In this document: positions 1 to 11,827 of the stretch, one piece after another
Layout of the letters: each line of letters starts with the position of its first letter
How positions within the stretch are numbered: position 1 is the first letter of the stretch
Origin: Viscum album
Lineage: Eukaryota > Streptophyta > Magnoliopsida > Santalales > Viscaceae
Reading direction: 5' to 3'
Length of the DNA: 64,000 nucleotides
NCBI GenBank assembly: GCA_963277665.1
Contig: OY728157.1
Coordinates: forward strand, 366,248,067 to 366,312,066
The notes under the pieces: generated by a model
What the model was told of the DNA's origin: nothing
Databases searched by the model: none
The model's input: only the letters and a program-made list of their open reading frames with translations
Position numbers and translations under genes: made by a program

Positions 1-1396
1 ATTTTTTCAAATGGACTTTGTTTTTTGATTCAGAATATTGAAATTAGCCTAGGGTGAAATTTTTGTATTTTTCTGAAAACATTCATTTTTTGATGAATAG
101 TGAAAACACTTGGTTACTATTTAAAAAACGACTTTTTTATTTAAATAATTATTTATTTTAATTAATTTTATTTTAGGTCAAAATTGATACATAATACCTA
201 TATAAGTTCAATTCAATTCATTGGATTAATTTTATAATAATTTTAGATATATAAAAATTTTATTGAACTTTTCACCGTCTTTTACCCACCTCCTAGGAGA
301 ATTTGAAAATTTACATAAAACATAATTTTACCGCTTCGGTGAGTGAAATTTGAAAAATCCGAGAGACATGGTTGATGTCAGTAAGTAAAATTTGGTTCAA
401 TTAGATGAAAATACTTTATGGTGAATAGTAACTTTTTACTTTTTTACACGGTTAAAAGTAAATAGGGTAATTGAGGGTAAAAATGATATTATTATTACCC
501 TAACACATGTATTAATTCTATTGGATAAGTTTAATTCGACCAAAAACAACCTTAGGAATAAAATATGACCATTTAGGACAACTTGAATTAGATTTGGACA
601 TTTATTATTAATTTATTTAAAGAAGGGTTAAAATAGTTAAAATCAACGTTTAATAACTAAATCATTTTTAATATAGGTTTATAAATAAGATAAATTCAAC
701 TATAAATATTAATTATAAAGCTAAAAATATTTCCTACATAATGGTATTTTATTTCTAATTTATATAAATTATATAATTTAATTTTTTTATGACACAAAGA
801 TGATGGAGTAATTATCTTATTAATGAAATATTGACATAACTGTTGTTATAAATACCCAAATAAATGTAATTTGAGACTTTTTATAAATTAAAATAATTTT
901 CTAGGTCAATATGACATGTTATTATTGATTTAATTAAATTTTTTCGAACTAATAATTCTGTTATGATTTTCACAAAAATCAATTACTAAATAGTGTCAAA
1001 ATTGACATAAAATAGTTTTAAAAACAAATATTATATATATTAATTGTTATTTTATCCCTAAAAATCATAGGATCAGCCAAATGACATAGATAAGGTTATA
1101 AATATTAATAATAAACAACTTGGGGTTCGTTTGGCTTGTTATAGTATGTTTATTAAACTTATAGTGTAAGAACACAAAAAGACACGGTAAAAGTAAAATT
1201 ATATAACTTAAAGTTAAATCAAAATGACAAGGTTAAAATAGTACACTAAACTTATCCAAATTCTATTGGATGAGAGGATTTTGACCCATCCCCACATTAT
1301 CTTAGAAATAAATCAATTTGGAGCTATTTAAAACCGAATATGACTTTATAATAAAATAAAATGTTTTGCTTTTCCAAAGGAGCTCCTCTCCTCCCT

Positions 1397-1403
1397 TATA
1401 AAA
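1397..1403 (+). promoter_or_regulatory. TATA box of LTR copy A
   Basis: TATAAAA lies in the context CTCCCTTATAAAAGG, followed by a pyrimidine-rich stretch (CCTCCTCCTCTC) that is a plausible start region. The same box is at the same place in copies B (34867) and C (41120), so it is conserved in the family. It would drive element RNA toward higher coordinates. Confidence 0.65.
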
Positions 1404-1734
1404 GGGAACCTCCTCCTCTCTTCCTCACACCACTTTGAGCCTTCAAGCTCGGACAACCCCTGAAAATTTCTCCTCTCCACTTCCCTAGAAACATCCTAGA
1501 GGTCCTGGTCTTCTTCAAAGACCAAATTTAGTGCCCTAAAAGGAGGTCTCAAAGAAGTGGTTCAAAGAAGAGGTAATGCCTGTTACCGATTCTTTCAACT
1601 TTATTTCTTCTACCACATCATCTTCATTAGTTGTTTCATTATGAATTAATAACATCAGTATCAATAATATAATGATATGTTATTATAAGTATGAAACAAC
1701 CCTATTTCACCATCTATCCATGTTATGGAAAACA

Positions 1735-1975
1735 AAATCACCGCGGGTGCGTACGTACGGAATTCCGTCTCCATGCCGTGGTGTAATCTATTTTCCACCA
1801 CCAACATACTTGGATGGGTATAATGGTGTAAAGAATAAATATATATGATTATTGTAAAGTGATATTGATTATTAAATAGTATACATACACTCTAATAAAA
1901 TTCCACGATCAGGGGAACGATATCATCGCTCGTGCGTACGTACGAAATACCGTCTCCACGATATGATTCGACTCC
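1735..1975 (+). repeat. GTACGTACG / CCGTCTCCA motif units in LTR copy A
   Basis: Two copies of a GC-rich motif stand out from the AT-rich LTR: GCGTACGTACGG followed after a few bases by CCGTCTCCA (1749-1772 and 1934-1959). The first contains the perfect palindrome ACGGAATTCCGT and is flanked by CACCGCGG and CCGTGGTG, which can pair as an outer stem. Copy B of the LTR has three such units (about 35219, 35407, 35612) and copy C has three degenerate ones. The function is unknown. Confidence 0.6.
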
Positions 1976-3586
1976 TTCTACATGATTTTCATTGCATAAT
2001 GATTACATAAATGAATTGAGTGAATAAATATGATATATATTACACTAATAACATTATGGAAATGAGGTATCTATAACCTATAAGAATAATATGAATTTAT
2101 TCGACAAATCACAAATAAGAACAAAAAGTAATATACTCCCGAATAACAAGTAGCAATGAAATATTCCTAATAATAAGCTAAGAATATGACTATATATGAT
2201 ATCATAACAATGAGTATGATTATAAAATAAGTCAATGACATTATTTATATCATTATACAGGAGGTTCGGACACTTATGAAGAAAATCGGACCTAAGGTAA
2301 GGGAAATATCACAATCTCATTTTTATACGAGATTGTTTATACTTTGGAATTTACTAGGGTGTATTTTATCATCCACATCCGTGTTTCCTCAATATGTAAT
2401 ATTATTTCCATCCACCTACAATTTTTTAAATCCAATTTTACACTTCGGTGAGTTTTTAGTAAAAGATATGAAAGGAATCTTTTGTCATTTTTCGTACGTG
2501 GTACTTTTTGACTATTCCGACAAAAGTACGACAAGAATGTTTTTTTAACTTATACGGCATGAATGTATTTTTAAAACATTATTTCCAAGAAGCATCCTTT
2601 ACAAGTTTTCAGGTTTATTTTTAATCAACTTCTTTTAGTTTAGAATTGTATTACATGTTAAGAAAGGAAATGTGTCTTTGAAGTAGAAAGGATATTTTCC
2701 TCAAGAATGGAGTTCAAGTGTTTTATCAAAATTATTTTCCATCTAAGATAATAATGGGTTCTGTTTCTATCCTTATTATTACATTCATTTTATTATGTTG
2801 TGATGGAATTATTTTTATGAATTCCTTTATCTTATATGAATTGTTTTATGATTTCATGATGTCTAAGAATCCGATTTTTATTACATCGGCTGTGATATGA
2901 TGTATGGTTTATGATTTTGTGTCACACATAAGAATGGTATCAGTATGAGATGGGTGGGACCTATATCTCACTCCAATGCATTGGGTAGATATTTTTTATC
3001 TCATGAGATAGACATGGCTGGAACGGCAGGTTAAACCGATTCAGTGAAACAGGACTGAAACGAGGAATGATATCGGTTCAGAAATGGACTTTGTCCACTA
3101 AGATAGTCTTGGCACTGAGTCTTGACTAATAAAAAATTATTCTCTATGATTATGTATGTATTCCAGAAGGCTTCATGTTTTATGTTATGATTATTTTGAT
3201 TACATTTCACTACCATGATTTATCCCATGTTATGAAATTATGATCTCTTTTGCAGGGTAAGATTTCCAAAATGTTATGTTCTTATGAATATGATGTGATT
3301 GATATTTCTTTTGATTACCCTTACTGATCATTTGAGCTCACCCATTTGTATATTTTCTTTCCCCAGGTCAGGATGAAGGTTATTAAGTAAGATATTCCAA
3401 AAGGTACTATATATATGATGAAATAAATGGGAGAAAATGTAGACGCTTTATGAACCAGTTGTTTATGTTTCCCAGTTTCTAAAGACACTATACCTATACG
3501 GTCCTTTCGTGGTTTTGTTATATGTTGTAATAAGTTTACTTCAATTTTGAAGTACTAACATTTTGTGTACGGTATGGGTCGTCATA

Positions 3587-4005
3587 AATATGATGGATCA
3601 TATATTATATAGTGTTTAATGGGTATGATTTCATGGTTGGAAGGTGATTTAGGGGTGTTCTTTATTGAGGATCCATTTTTTCCAACAAAGGAAGAGTTTG
3701 ATATGCAATGTAATTGTAAAATATAAGGAAAACTTTATATTCATGACCGGGATAGAAGAATATGATCACACATACGATGAATTTTGTTTGATAAATTGGT
3801 ATGATTTTATCCATAAGACAGAAAACGTTCACTTTGGCAAATTATTCATGTCATATTTCATTTCTTTTAACCTCATCTATTTAATATTCATCATATGTTT
3901 AATTTTATGTTTTTTATATTTACATTCAACATCCTAATTTATTTATATTCATAAAATTTAATGAAAAAAAATTCCAATAATGTGAATGGATTATTTATTG
4001 TTTGA
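3587..4005 (+). mobile_element. 3' end of an older LTR, LTR(i), cut by LTR copy A
   Basis: From 3587 the sequence aligns by eye with the ends of LTR(ii) (about 31100-31522) and LTR(iii) (about 46855-47278); for example AATATGATGGATCAT corresponds to AATATAATGGATCAT at 46863, and TATGATCACACATA recurs at 47041. It ends where the other two copies reach a tRNA-primer-like sequence. Only the last 0.4 kb of this LTR is present because copy A of the Del/Tekay-like family is inserted in it. No coding content; the short open frame at 3665-3937 has no recognisable domain. Confidence 0.65.
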
Positions 4006-4670
4006 CTCAACATCCAAAGGTTCATCATGAGAGAAATCTTTATTAATACATTATAATAAACTAAGAAAATTAATATTATTTTTATATACCTTGTGGTGGG
4101 TGTTTCATGAATATAGAACTATTTATAGGGAACCGGTATAGTCAATAACCATCTATTTATTTTCTCCCTTTTAATAGATTTTACTTTTATTAATAAAAAC
4201 TTTTAATTGTTTCTCTACGATGAATTACAATTTTTATTATCATTCATGGATTAACCAATACTATTAGGTAAAAAAAGAGGAATAAATTTTTAATTTAATA
4301 TAAACTCAATTATGGAGGCTTAGTAAAGAAATATGGGAGATGAATAAAAAATTAATCTTTTTTAGTAGAATATTCTCTTTTACCAAATGAACAAAAAAAG
4401 AAGCAATAAAAACTAGAACTAGTGGAGGAATAAATTAATCTGCTGATTTTTCATGTTTAAGAGATGGAGTATGTCAAAGGGAAACTACAAACATATTTAT
4501 TAAAAAACCATTCTCACCCAATGTTAGAGAATATTTTTGAATTATAACTTCCTATTGAAATACCTGAGGGAGATAAATAGTTTTTGGATTCACAAATGAC
4601 TCACTTTTTAAATGGTAACATGAAGAAATAATCTCCCATCTTATAAATTAGAGAATAATCACCTTTTTAT
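4006..4670 (+). mobile_element. Internal region INT1 of the older LTR element, left of the CACTA insertion
   Basis: Aligns with 31523-32186 (INT2), for example GGGAGATAAATAGTTTTTGG here against GGGAGATTAATAGTTTTTGG at 32086. The primer site at 4005-4020 is degraded compared with LTR(ii). I see no conserved protein motif. It is interrupted after ATT (4671-4673) by the CACTA transposon and resumes at 17438. Confidence 0.65.
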
Positions 4671-4673
4671 ATT
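4671..4673. repeat. Target site duplication ATT, left side of CACTA element
   Basis: ATT directly precedes the CACTA end and ATT directly follows the TAGTG end (17438-17440). CACTA transposons make 3-bp target duplications, so this fits the family exactly. Confidence 0.85.
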
Positions 4674-4701
4674 CACTAGTTTAGAAAACGTTTTTTACGT
4701 C
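4674..4701 (+). repeat. Left terminal inverted repeat of the CACTA element
   Basis: CACTAGTTTAGAAAACG and the following bases through ACGTC match the reverse complement of 17410-17437 at 24 of 28 positions. CACTA is the defining terminus of the superfamily. Confidence 0.9.
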
Positions 4702-4707
4702 ACCATT

Positions 4708-5204
4708 TTTTACGTCGGTTATATAAAACCGACGTCATAATATGTAAAACGAGGTTTTTTACGTCGGTTATTTAATAACCGACGTAAAAACATGTGTTTA
4801 GTACACCTTTAACGTCAGTTATTTTTATAACCGACGTTATTAATCACGCGGATTCGTTTTTTACGTCGGTTATAAATTAACCGCTGTAAAAAACAGAAGC
4901 GGGGGGTATTTGTTACGTCGGTTATTCAATAACCGACGTAAAAACGCGGTTTTTGAAGGCCTTTTAACGTCGGTTATTTTATAACCGACGTAAAAAAAGA
5001 ATCCGCAGATGTTTTTGAAGTCGGTTATCGAATAACCGACGTAAAAAAAACGCGGATTTTGAGCCCTTTATAACGTCGGTTATAAAATAACCGACGTAAA
5101 AAAAAATCGGAGGAAGGTTTTTACGTCGGTTATTGAATAACCGACGTTATAAATGTTTTTAAAAAAATTATAACGTCGGTTAGTGAATAACCGACGTGAT
5201 AACT
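4708..5204. repeat. Left subterminal array: ten palindromic units, about 51-bp period
   Basis: Ten units start near 4712, 4761, 4811, 4863, 4914, 4965, 5020, 5073, 5121 and 5172. Each is an inverted repeat with arms ACGTCGGTTAT and ATAACCGACGT around 0-6 bases, mostly followed by TAAAAA. Spacers between units are short and differ. In En/Spm the subterminal 12-bp motifs bind TNPA; by analogy these palindromes are the likely binding sites of the second gene product. Unit 4 (CCGCTGT) and unit 7 (GAAGTCGG) have eroded arms. Confidence 0.9.
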
Positions 5205-5400
5205 CATTTAAAATTTACCCAGACCCGTGGATTGTCATTCGCGAGTTTACCTTCGACAGTCGCGACTCGTCTCTCTCGCGCGTAAACCCGAATCGGCTCG
5301 TCCATTTTGTTGTTTTAGATTCGTTTTGCGATCATCGTTTCTCATATTTAATCTCCTCGGATCAATCATCTAAACTCGCAGCACTCAGGTAATCCTTCCA
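5205..5400 (+). promoter_or_regulatory. GC-rich leader with splice-donor-like end, probable promoter/first-exon region of the transposase unit
   Basis: Directly inside the left subterminal array the composition changes to a CpG-rich stretch (CGCGACTCGTCTCTCTCGCG at 5260) and ends CACTCAG|GTAATC with a donor-like GT at 5389. In En/Spm the promoter lies in the same place, just inside the subterminal repeats, and the first exon is non-coding. No TATA box is clear. The assignment as promoter plus first exon is inference from position and the donor site. Confidence 0.4.
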
Positions 5401-6237
5401 CTCGTTAGTTTTTTTCGCGGATAGTATATATATATGTGTTGTGATTTTTTTGTTGAAACTAGCTAAGATTCTTCGATTGCGAACCCTTTTAACTCGTTTT
5501 GGCACCATAATCTTATTTATCATCCCTAGATCTATTATTTCGACTAGAAATATTGACAAATTTTATGATTTCACTAATTTTTCATCGTTTTCTATAAATC
5601 CCCGAGAGGGTTGGGGCGTGTCCATTTGGATGGGTTGCCCTTTTACAGTTGTTACTACTTTATTCACACACAACCATGGCATAGGTGCATGGATTTGGGA
5701 TCACATCACCATTTTCACCCCCTGCAAAAAAAGTTTCACGAGGAGGACTCGCCAGATTTCCCCTCGACATGTTAAAAATTTTAGATACCCTCTTTTCAGC
5801 AAGTAAAAAATTAACTAGTTTTTTCTTTACTACTTATCCTAAACAAATAAAACCACCATTCTTTCTAGAACCTCTACTAGATCCATTGCATCCATCAACA
5901 TACATATTTGGATCTGAAAGCATCCCTTAAGCCTTATGTTCGATGCTAATATCCTTTACTGATCTATAGAAAATATGATGGTCTGCTAAGCTCTCCATTT
6001 AAAAGTCAAACCCCACGAATTATTCATCCTCATCATGAGAAAATGGCACAACATCTGAATTTCTGATTCAATCTCTTGGGTCACTGAACAAACATTAACT
6101 CCTTCAAATCCACACCTGGAATAGACAACCTAATGTCGAGTTCCTTCTCTATCTATTGAAACTTAGTTCTTCATCCACACCTAAAAACATTCTTTGAATG
6201 GCCCAACTTCTTGTTATGGTAAATTTTCAGTGATTCC
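5401..6237. other. Transposon region without a recognised gene; possible captured sequence
   Basis: No CACTA protein matches here. On the minus strand one reading frame from about 6090 down to 5660 holds protein-like stretches (MESLADHH, DPNMYVDGCNGSSRGSRKNG, MSRGNLASPPRE, GGENGDVIPNPC) broken by five stop codons. This could be a decayed host gene fragment captured by the transposon, which CACTA elements are known to do, or chance. I cannot assign it to a family. The plus-strand open frames (5441-5806, 5685-5930) show no known domain. Confidence 0.3.
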
Positions 6238-8470
6238 AGGGGTTGGGAGGGCTATCAAGAGGGTTGGGGGGTGTCCAGGGGGTGTCCAAGGGGGTAGGGT
6301 GTGGGGGGTGGTGTCCAGGAGGGGTGGGGGGCTGTCCAGAGGGGTCGGGGGGTGTCCAGGGGGGTTTACAAGGGGGTGGGTGGGTGTGGGGGGGTGTCCA
6401 GGTGGGTGTCCAAGGGGGTAGGGGGTGGGGGTGGTGTTTAGGAGGGGTGGGGGGGCTTTCCAGAGGGTTGGGGGTGTCCAGGGGGGTGTCCAAGCAGGTC
6501 GGGGGTGGGGGGTTGTGTCCAGGAGGGGTGGGGGTGCTTTCTAGAGGGGTCGGGGGCTGTCTAGAGGGGTCGGGGGGGTGTCCAGGGTGGTGTCCAAGGG
6601 GATGGGTGGGTGTGGGGGGCTGTCCAAGGGGGTGGCGGCCTATCCAGAGGGGTCAGTGGGGTGTCCAGGGGGGTGTCCAAGGGGTTGGATGGGTGTGGGG
6701 GGCTGTCCAAGTGGGTGGCGGCCTCTCCAGAGGGTATTTGGGGTTGTCCGGGTGGGTGGGGGGGGGGCTGTCCAGAGGGTTGGGGGATGTCCAGGGGGGG
6801 TGTCCAAGGGGGTAGGGGGTGGTGTCCAGGAGGGGCGGGGGGGCTGTCCAGAGGGGTCGGGGGTGTCCAGGGGGGTTTAGAAGGGGGTGGGTGGGTGTGG
6901 GGGGCTGTCCAAGGGTGTGGGTGGGTGTTGGGGGGTGTCCAGGGGGGTGTCCAAGGGGGTAGGGAGTGGGGGGCTGTCCAGAGGGTTGGGGGTGTCCAGG
7001 GGGGTGTCCAAGCAGGTCGGGGGTGGGGGGTTGTGTCTAGGAGGGGTGGGGGTGCTTTCTAGAGGGGTTGGGGGCTGTCCAGAGGGGTCAGGGGGTGTCC
7101 AGGGTGGTGTCCAAGGGGATGGGTGGGTGTGGGGGGCTATCCAAGGGGGTGGCGGCCTGTCCAGAGGGGTTGGTGGGGTGTCCAGGGGGGTTTCCAAGGG
7201 GGTGGATGGGTGTGGGGGGCTGTCCAAGTGGGTGGCGGCCTCTCCAGAGGGTATTTGGGGTTGTCCGGGTGGGTGGGGGGGCTGCCCAGAGGGTTGGGGG
7301 ATGTCCAGGGGGGTGTCCAAGGGGGTAGGGGGTGGGGGGTGGTGTCCAGGAGGGGTGGGGGGTTGTCCAGAGGGATCAGGGGGTGTCCAGGGGGGTTTAT
7401 AAGGGGGTGGGTGGGTGTGGGGGGATTTCCAAGGGTGTGGGTGGGTTTTGGGGGGTGTCTAGGGGGGTGTCCAAGGGGGTAGGGGGTGGGGGTGGTGTTT
7501 AGGAGGGGTGGGGGGGCTGTCCAGAGGGTTGGGGGGTGTCCAGGGGGGTGTCCAAGCATGTTGGGGGTGGGGGGTTGTGTCCAGGAGGGGTGGGGGTGCT
7601 TTCTAGAGGGGTCGGGGGCAGTCCAGAGGGGTCGGGGGGTGTCCAGGGTGGTGTCCAAGGGGATGGGTGGGTGTGGGGGGCTGTCCAAGGGGGTGGCGGC
7701 CTGTCCAGAGGGGTCGGTGGGGTGTCCAGGGGGGTGTCCAAGGGGGTGGATAGGTGTGGGGGCTGTCCAAGTGGGTGGCGGCCTCTCCAGAGGGTATTTG
7801 GGGTTGTCCGGGTGGGTAGGGGGGGGCTGCCCAGAGGGTTGGGGGGTGTCCAAGGGGGTAGGGGGGTGGTGTCCAGGAGGGGTGGGGGGCTGTCCAGAGG
7901 GGTCAGGGGGGGGGGGGTGTCCAGGGGGGTTTACAAGGGGGTGGGTGGGTGTGGGGGGCTGTCCAAGGGTGTGGGTGGGTGTTGGGGGGTGTCCAGGGGG
8001 GTGTCCAAGGGGGTAGGGGTGGTGTTTAGGAGGGGTGGGGGGGGGGGCTGTCCAGAGGGTTGGGGGGTGTCCAGGGGGGTGTCCAAGCAGGTCGGGGGTG
8101 GGGGGTTGTGTCCAGGAGGGGTGGGGGTGCTTTCTAGAGGGGTTGGGGGCTGTCCAGAGGGGTCGGGGGGTGTCCAGGGTGGTGTCCAAGGGGATGGGTG
8201 GGTGTGGGGGGCTGTCCAAGGGGGTGGCGGCCTGTCCAGAGGGGTCGGTGGGGTGTCCAGGGGGGTGTCCAAGGGGGTGGACAGGTGTGGGGGGCTGTCC
8301 AAGTGGGTGGCGGCCTCTCCAGAGGGTATTTGGGGTCGTCCGGGTGGGTGGGGGGGCTTTCCAGAGGGTTGGGGGATGTCCAGGGTGGTGTCCAAGGGGG
8401 TAGGGGTGGGGGTGGTGTCCAGGAGGGGTGGGGGGGCTGTCCAGAGGGGTCGGGGGGTGTCCAGGGGGGT
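6238..8470 (+). repeat. G-rich minisatellite 1 (2.2 kb) upstream of the transposase gene
   Basis: Tandem array built from GGGGTGTCCAAGGGGG-like units with variants GGCTGTCCAGAGGGGTC and GGTGGGTGGGTGTGGGGG. The plus strand is extremely G-rich with dense runs of three to eight Gs, so it has strong G-quadruplex potential. A higher-order repeat is visible: the marker GTGGGTGGCGGCCTCTCC occurs four times (about 6711, 7231, 7771, 8304) and the marker CAAGCAGGTCGGGG or its variant four times (about 6491, 7011, 7553, 8085), giving a superunit of about 520-540 bp. Several frames on both strands stay open for hundreds of codons only because the units contain almost no stop triplets; I do not call these genes. 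Confidence 0.95.
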
Positions 8471-8647
8471 GTTATATCTTACTATATTTTGTTTAAAAAA
8501 TAATATTCAAGCATATTTTTTTAAATACACATTGATTGGTTTTATATTTCACAATTGTTTACATTCAAATTATGATTTTTTTCATATAAACATATATTTG
8601 TCTTATCTAAAAAATATATATATTTTTGCTATTTGTTATAGGTAATA
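8471..8647. other. AT-rich spacer and putative 3' splice site before the transposase start
   Basis: The sequence is AT-rich and ends TTTGTTATAG|GTAATAATG, an acceptor-like AG just upstream of the transposase ATG at 8648. An intron spanning minisatellite 1 from the donor at 5389 would put the whole G-rich array inside the first intron. That is an inference; only the two splice-like sites are seen. Confidence 0.35.
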
Positions 8648-11600
8648 ATGAGTCGAAGTTGGATTACGGCACATCGAATGAGCAATGAATATGAGGAAGG
8701 TGTTGATGCCTTTTTGGAATTTGCTAAACGAAATGTTCCAAGTAGTGACATTTTTTTCTGTCCATGGCTGAAATGTCTGAATATGAAGAAGTTGAAAAGT
8801 AGAGAGATAAAAGATCATCTGATTTTTCATGGTTTCAATCCGAGTTACAAACCTTGGATTTGGCATGGCGAAACTGGACAGAATGTCACTGATGATAATG
8901 AATCGCAAGATGGTAACTCCGATGGAATTGAAGAAATGATTCGCGATATTGTAGCAGAACAAATTGAGATATAACCGACAGTTGCACGTCTATATGGTGA
9001 TGCCGAAAAACCATTATATCCTGGTTGTACAGATTTTACGGTTTTGTCGGCGGTGTTAAGATTGATTAACCTGAAGGTGAAACATGGATGGAGTGACAGA
9101 AGTTTTACAGAGCTACTACAATTGATGAAAGACATTCTTCCAAAAGATAACGATCTTCCAGATTCACATTATAAGGCCAAAAAAATATTATGCCCGATGG
9201 GATTGGGATACAGGAAAATACATGCCTGTCCGAATGACTGCATTATATATAGGAAGGAATATGAATTTCTGAAAGAGTGTCCTAAATGTGGGACATCACG
9301 GTATAAGGTGAAAGAAAAATCACAATCTGGTGTAGAGATTACAAAGCTCCCTTCAAAGGTATTTTGGTATCTTTCTATAATTCCTCGTTTCAAACGTTTA
9401 TTTGCTAATTCACATGATGAAAAAAGGTTAAGATGGCATGCTGATGAGCGGGTATGTGATGGAAAAATACGTCATCCAGCTGATTGTCCACAATGGAAGA
9501 AAATTGATGCCCAGTACCCTACATTTGGAAATGAAATTAGAAATCTGAGACTAGGCTTGTGCACAGATGGAATGAATCCATACCGAACCCTCAGTAGCAC
9601 ACATAGTTCATGGCCTGTTTTATTGGTAATTTACTACCTCTCTCCTGAAGTTTGTATGAAGCTCAAATATGTCATGTTGAGTATCATGATCTCTGGTCCA
9701 AAGCAACCCGTCAATGATATTGATGTATACTTGTCACCGCTGATTGATGATTTGAAACTGTTATGGGATGATGGTATTAGGGTGTATGATTCTTATAAAG
9801 TGGAATATTTTCAACTGCATGCAGTACTTCTATTCACTATAAATGACTTCCCAGCATATGGAAATTTGTCTGGATACAGTGTTAAAGGGCATAAATCATG
9901 TCCAATTTGCGAACAACAGACGTCATATTGTCAATTGCATCATGGGAGGAAAACAGTGTACATGGGTCATCGAAAGTTTTTGCCTATGGATCACCCTTAT
10001 AGAAGACTAAAAAAGGCATTCAATGGCTCACAAGAATTTGATACTGCTCCAAAAACTTTATCCCCAGATTTGTATTTTGAGAGGGTGAAAAACCTTGATG
10101 TGACATTGGGAAAGACACAGAAATCTGGTAATGATAGACATATTTGGAAGAAAAGGTCAATATTTTTTGAGCTACCATATTGGAGGTATCATGAAGTCAA
10201 ACATAATATTGATGTCATGCACGTGGAGAAGAATATCTGTGATTCATTGATCGGAACATTGCTAGATATTAAAGGAAAGACAAAAGATGGGTTGAATGCA
10301 AGGTTAGACATACTATCAATGGGAATACGTTTGGAGTTAGCTCCCACTCCTAAAGGAAGACGAAAATTTCTTCCCCCGGCTTGTCATACATTATCGAAGA
10401 GGGAGAAAAGTAGCTTCTGTCAGTGTATTCATGATATCAAGGTGCCTCAAGGTTATTCTTCAAATGTAAAAAAATTTGTCTCATTGAAAGAATTGAAGTT
10501 GATAGGTATGAAATCACATGATTGTCACGTCATGATGCAACAAATTCTACCAGTTGCACTGCGTGGAATATTTCCCATCTGTGTCAGAAAGACTATAATG
10601 AGGTTGTGTTATTTTTTCAATTCAATTTGTAGCAAGGCGATTGATGTGAATGCTTTGAACATTTTGGAAAAGGATGCAATTTTTATACTTTGTCATTTGG
10701 AAATGTATTTTCCTCAAACTTTTTTTGATATGATGGCGCATTTAATGATTCATCTGGTTTGAGAAATAAAGCTTTGTGGACCTGTATATCTTCGTTGGAT
10801 GTATCCTTTTGAAGGGTATATGAAAATATTAAAGGGATATGTTAAAAATCCATATCGACCTGAAGCCTCCATTATTGAAAAGTATATTTCTGAGGAGGTA
10901 GCAGAGTTTTGTACGAGCTACTTGGCTACGACGCAACACATAGGTTTGCCTCCATCTCGCCATGAACGGGTTAATAATGAGCGAAAGGGGATTCGTGGCT
11001 TGAATGTCAAATCACTGTCAGCTGAACTGATGAAGAAGTTAGAATCATACATCTTGAATAACATAGATGATGTTCAACCGTATATCACATTGCATATTAA
11101 TGAGTTGAAACAATGTCATCCAAAGAAGAAAGAAATGTGGATTTTGAATGAGCACAACAAAACTTTTTTGCCATGGTTTAAAAGGACCGTGCTTGGTAGA
11201 TCAGATGTATCAGAGACATTAAAATGGATAGTTGGTGGTCCATCTTTAAATGTGATAACATGGTCCGCTTATGACATTAATGGCTATACATTTCATACGA
11301 AAGCTCAGGACAACAGAAGTGCAGTTCAGAATAGTGGTGTATTGGTGTTTGCAGAAGCAATGCATTTTTCGAGTGCTAAGGACAGAAACCCAATTTTGGC
11401 ATCAAGTGCATATTATGGAGTGATTGAAGACATATGGGAGGCTGATTACTTTAATATTAAAGTTCCTGTTTTTAAATGTAAATGGTTTATCGGTAACAAC
11501 AGTGTCAGACACGATGAATTTGGAATGACACTTGTTAATCTAAATAGATTGGAAGACACAGCTGATTCTTTTATAATGGAAACACATGCCAAACAAATTT

Positions 11601-11827
11601 TCTATGTAGTAGATCAATCAGATATGCAGTGGGCTTTTGTTTTACAAGGGAAAAAACAATATGTTGGTGAGGATGAATTTGATGAAGATGCTGATTTATG
11701 TGAGATCCCTACTTCCATGGAAAGATTAACAGAACATAATGATGAGTATGTTGAAGACATGGTTTGTGCCATAAGGAACGATCACGATGAAGGAATTTGG
11801 GAAAACAATCCAACTGTACATTCCTAA
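8648..11827 (+). pseudogene. CACTA transposase (TNP2/TNPD-type), two in-frame stops
   Basis: This is the catalytic transposase of the CACTA element, which binds and cuts the element ends in the nucleus. One continuous frame of about 1,060 codons starts at ATG 8648. Codons 1-75 are the Transpos_assoc domain (MSRSWI at the start, FCPWLKC, later HGF and W..HGE). Next comes a Cys/His stretch (HACPNDC, CPKCG at about codons 190-210), then the Tnp2 domain (TDGMNPY near 308, NDIDVYL, DFPAYGNLSG near 400, YMGHRKFL). DUF4218 spans about 664-750 (LEMYFPQTFFD, RWMYPFE) and DUF4216 about 921-998 (YYGVIEDIW, FKCKWF, DEFG, QIFYVVD). The frame is broken by TAA at 8972-8974 (codon 109) and TGA at 10760-10762 (codon 705). 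Homologues have Arg at the second position, so CGA to TGA is likely. No frameshift is seen. Length is normal for the family. Confidence 0.93.

Larger units (their letters stand above)
1..3586 (+). mobile_element. LTR (copy A) of a Ty3/gypsy, Del/Tekay-like element, 5' end outside the window
   Basis: This segment aligns along its whole length by eye with the two other copies of the same LTR at 33228-37259 and 39486-43525; the first roughly 250 bases of the LTR lie left of the window. It holds a TATA box (1397), a putative leader exon, and the GTACGTACG motif units. It ends at about 3586 in GGGTCGTCATA, matching GGGTCTCTACA of copy B. No tRNA primer site follows; instead the sequence resumes in an older LTR (see 3587). 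Copy A is therefore a 3' LTR or a solo LTR. No protein is encoded; short open frames here are not genes. The lineage is inferred from the TGTAACACC start and Met primer site of its sister copies. Confidence 0.8.

Noticed and set aside
3665..3937. Hypothetical membrane-like small protein
   Set aside because: Within the end of LTR(i); the aligned parts of LTR(ii) and LTR(iii) are not open, and hydrophobicity follows from the T-rich sequence.
4708..5204. CRISPR-like array (regular 50-bp repeats with spacers)
   Set aside because: The repeats are transposon subterminal palindromes inside an element with CACTA ends and target duplication; eukaryotic context and no Cas genes.
6194..8645. Long Gly-rich (plus) and Pro-rich (minus) open frames as protein genes
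   Set aside because: They exist in several frames on both strands of a G-rich tandem repeat that lacks stop triplets; no start context, domain or unique sequence supports them.
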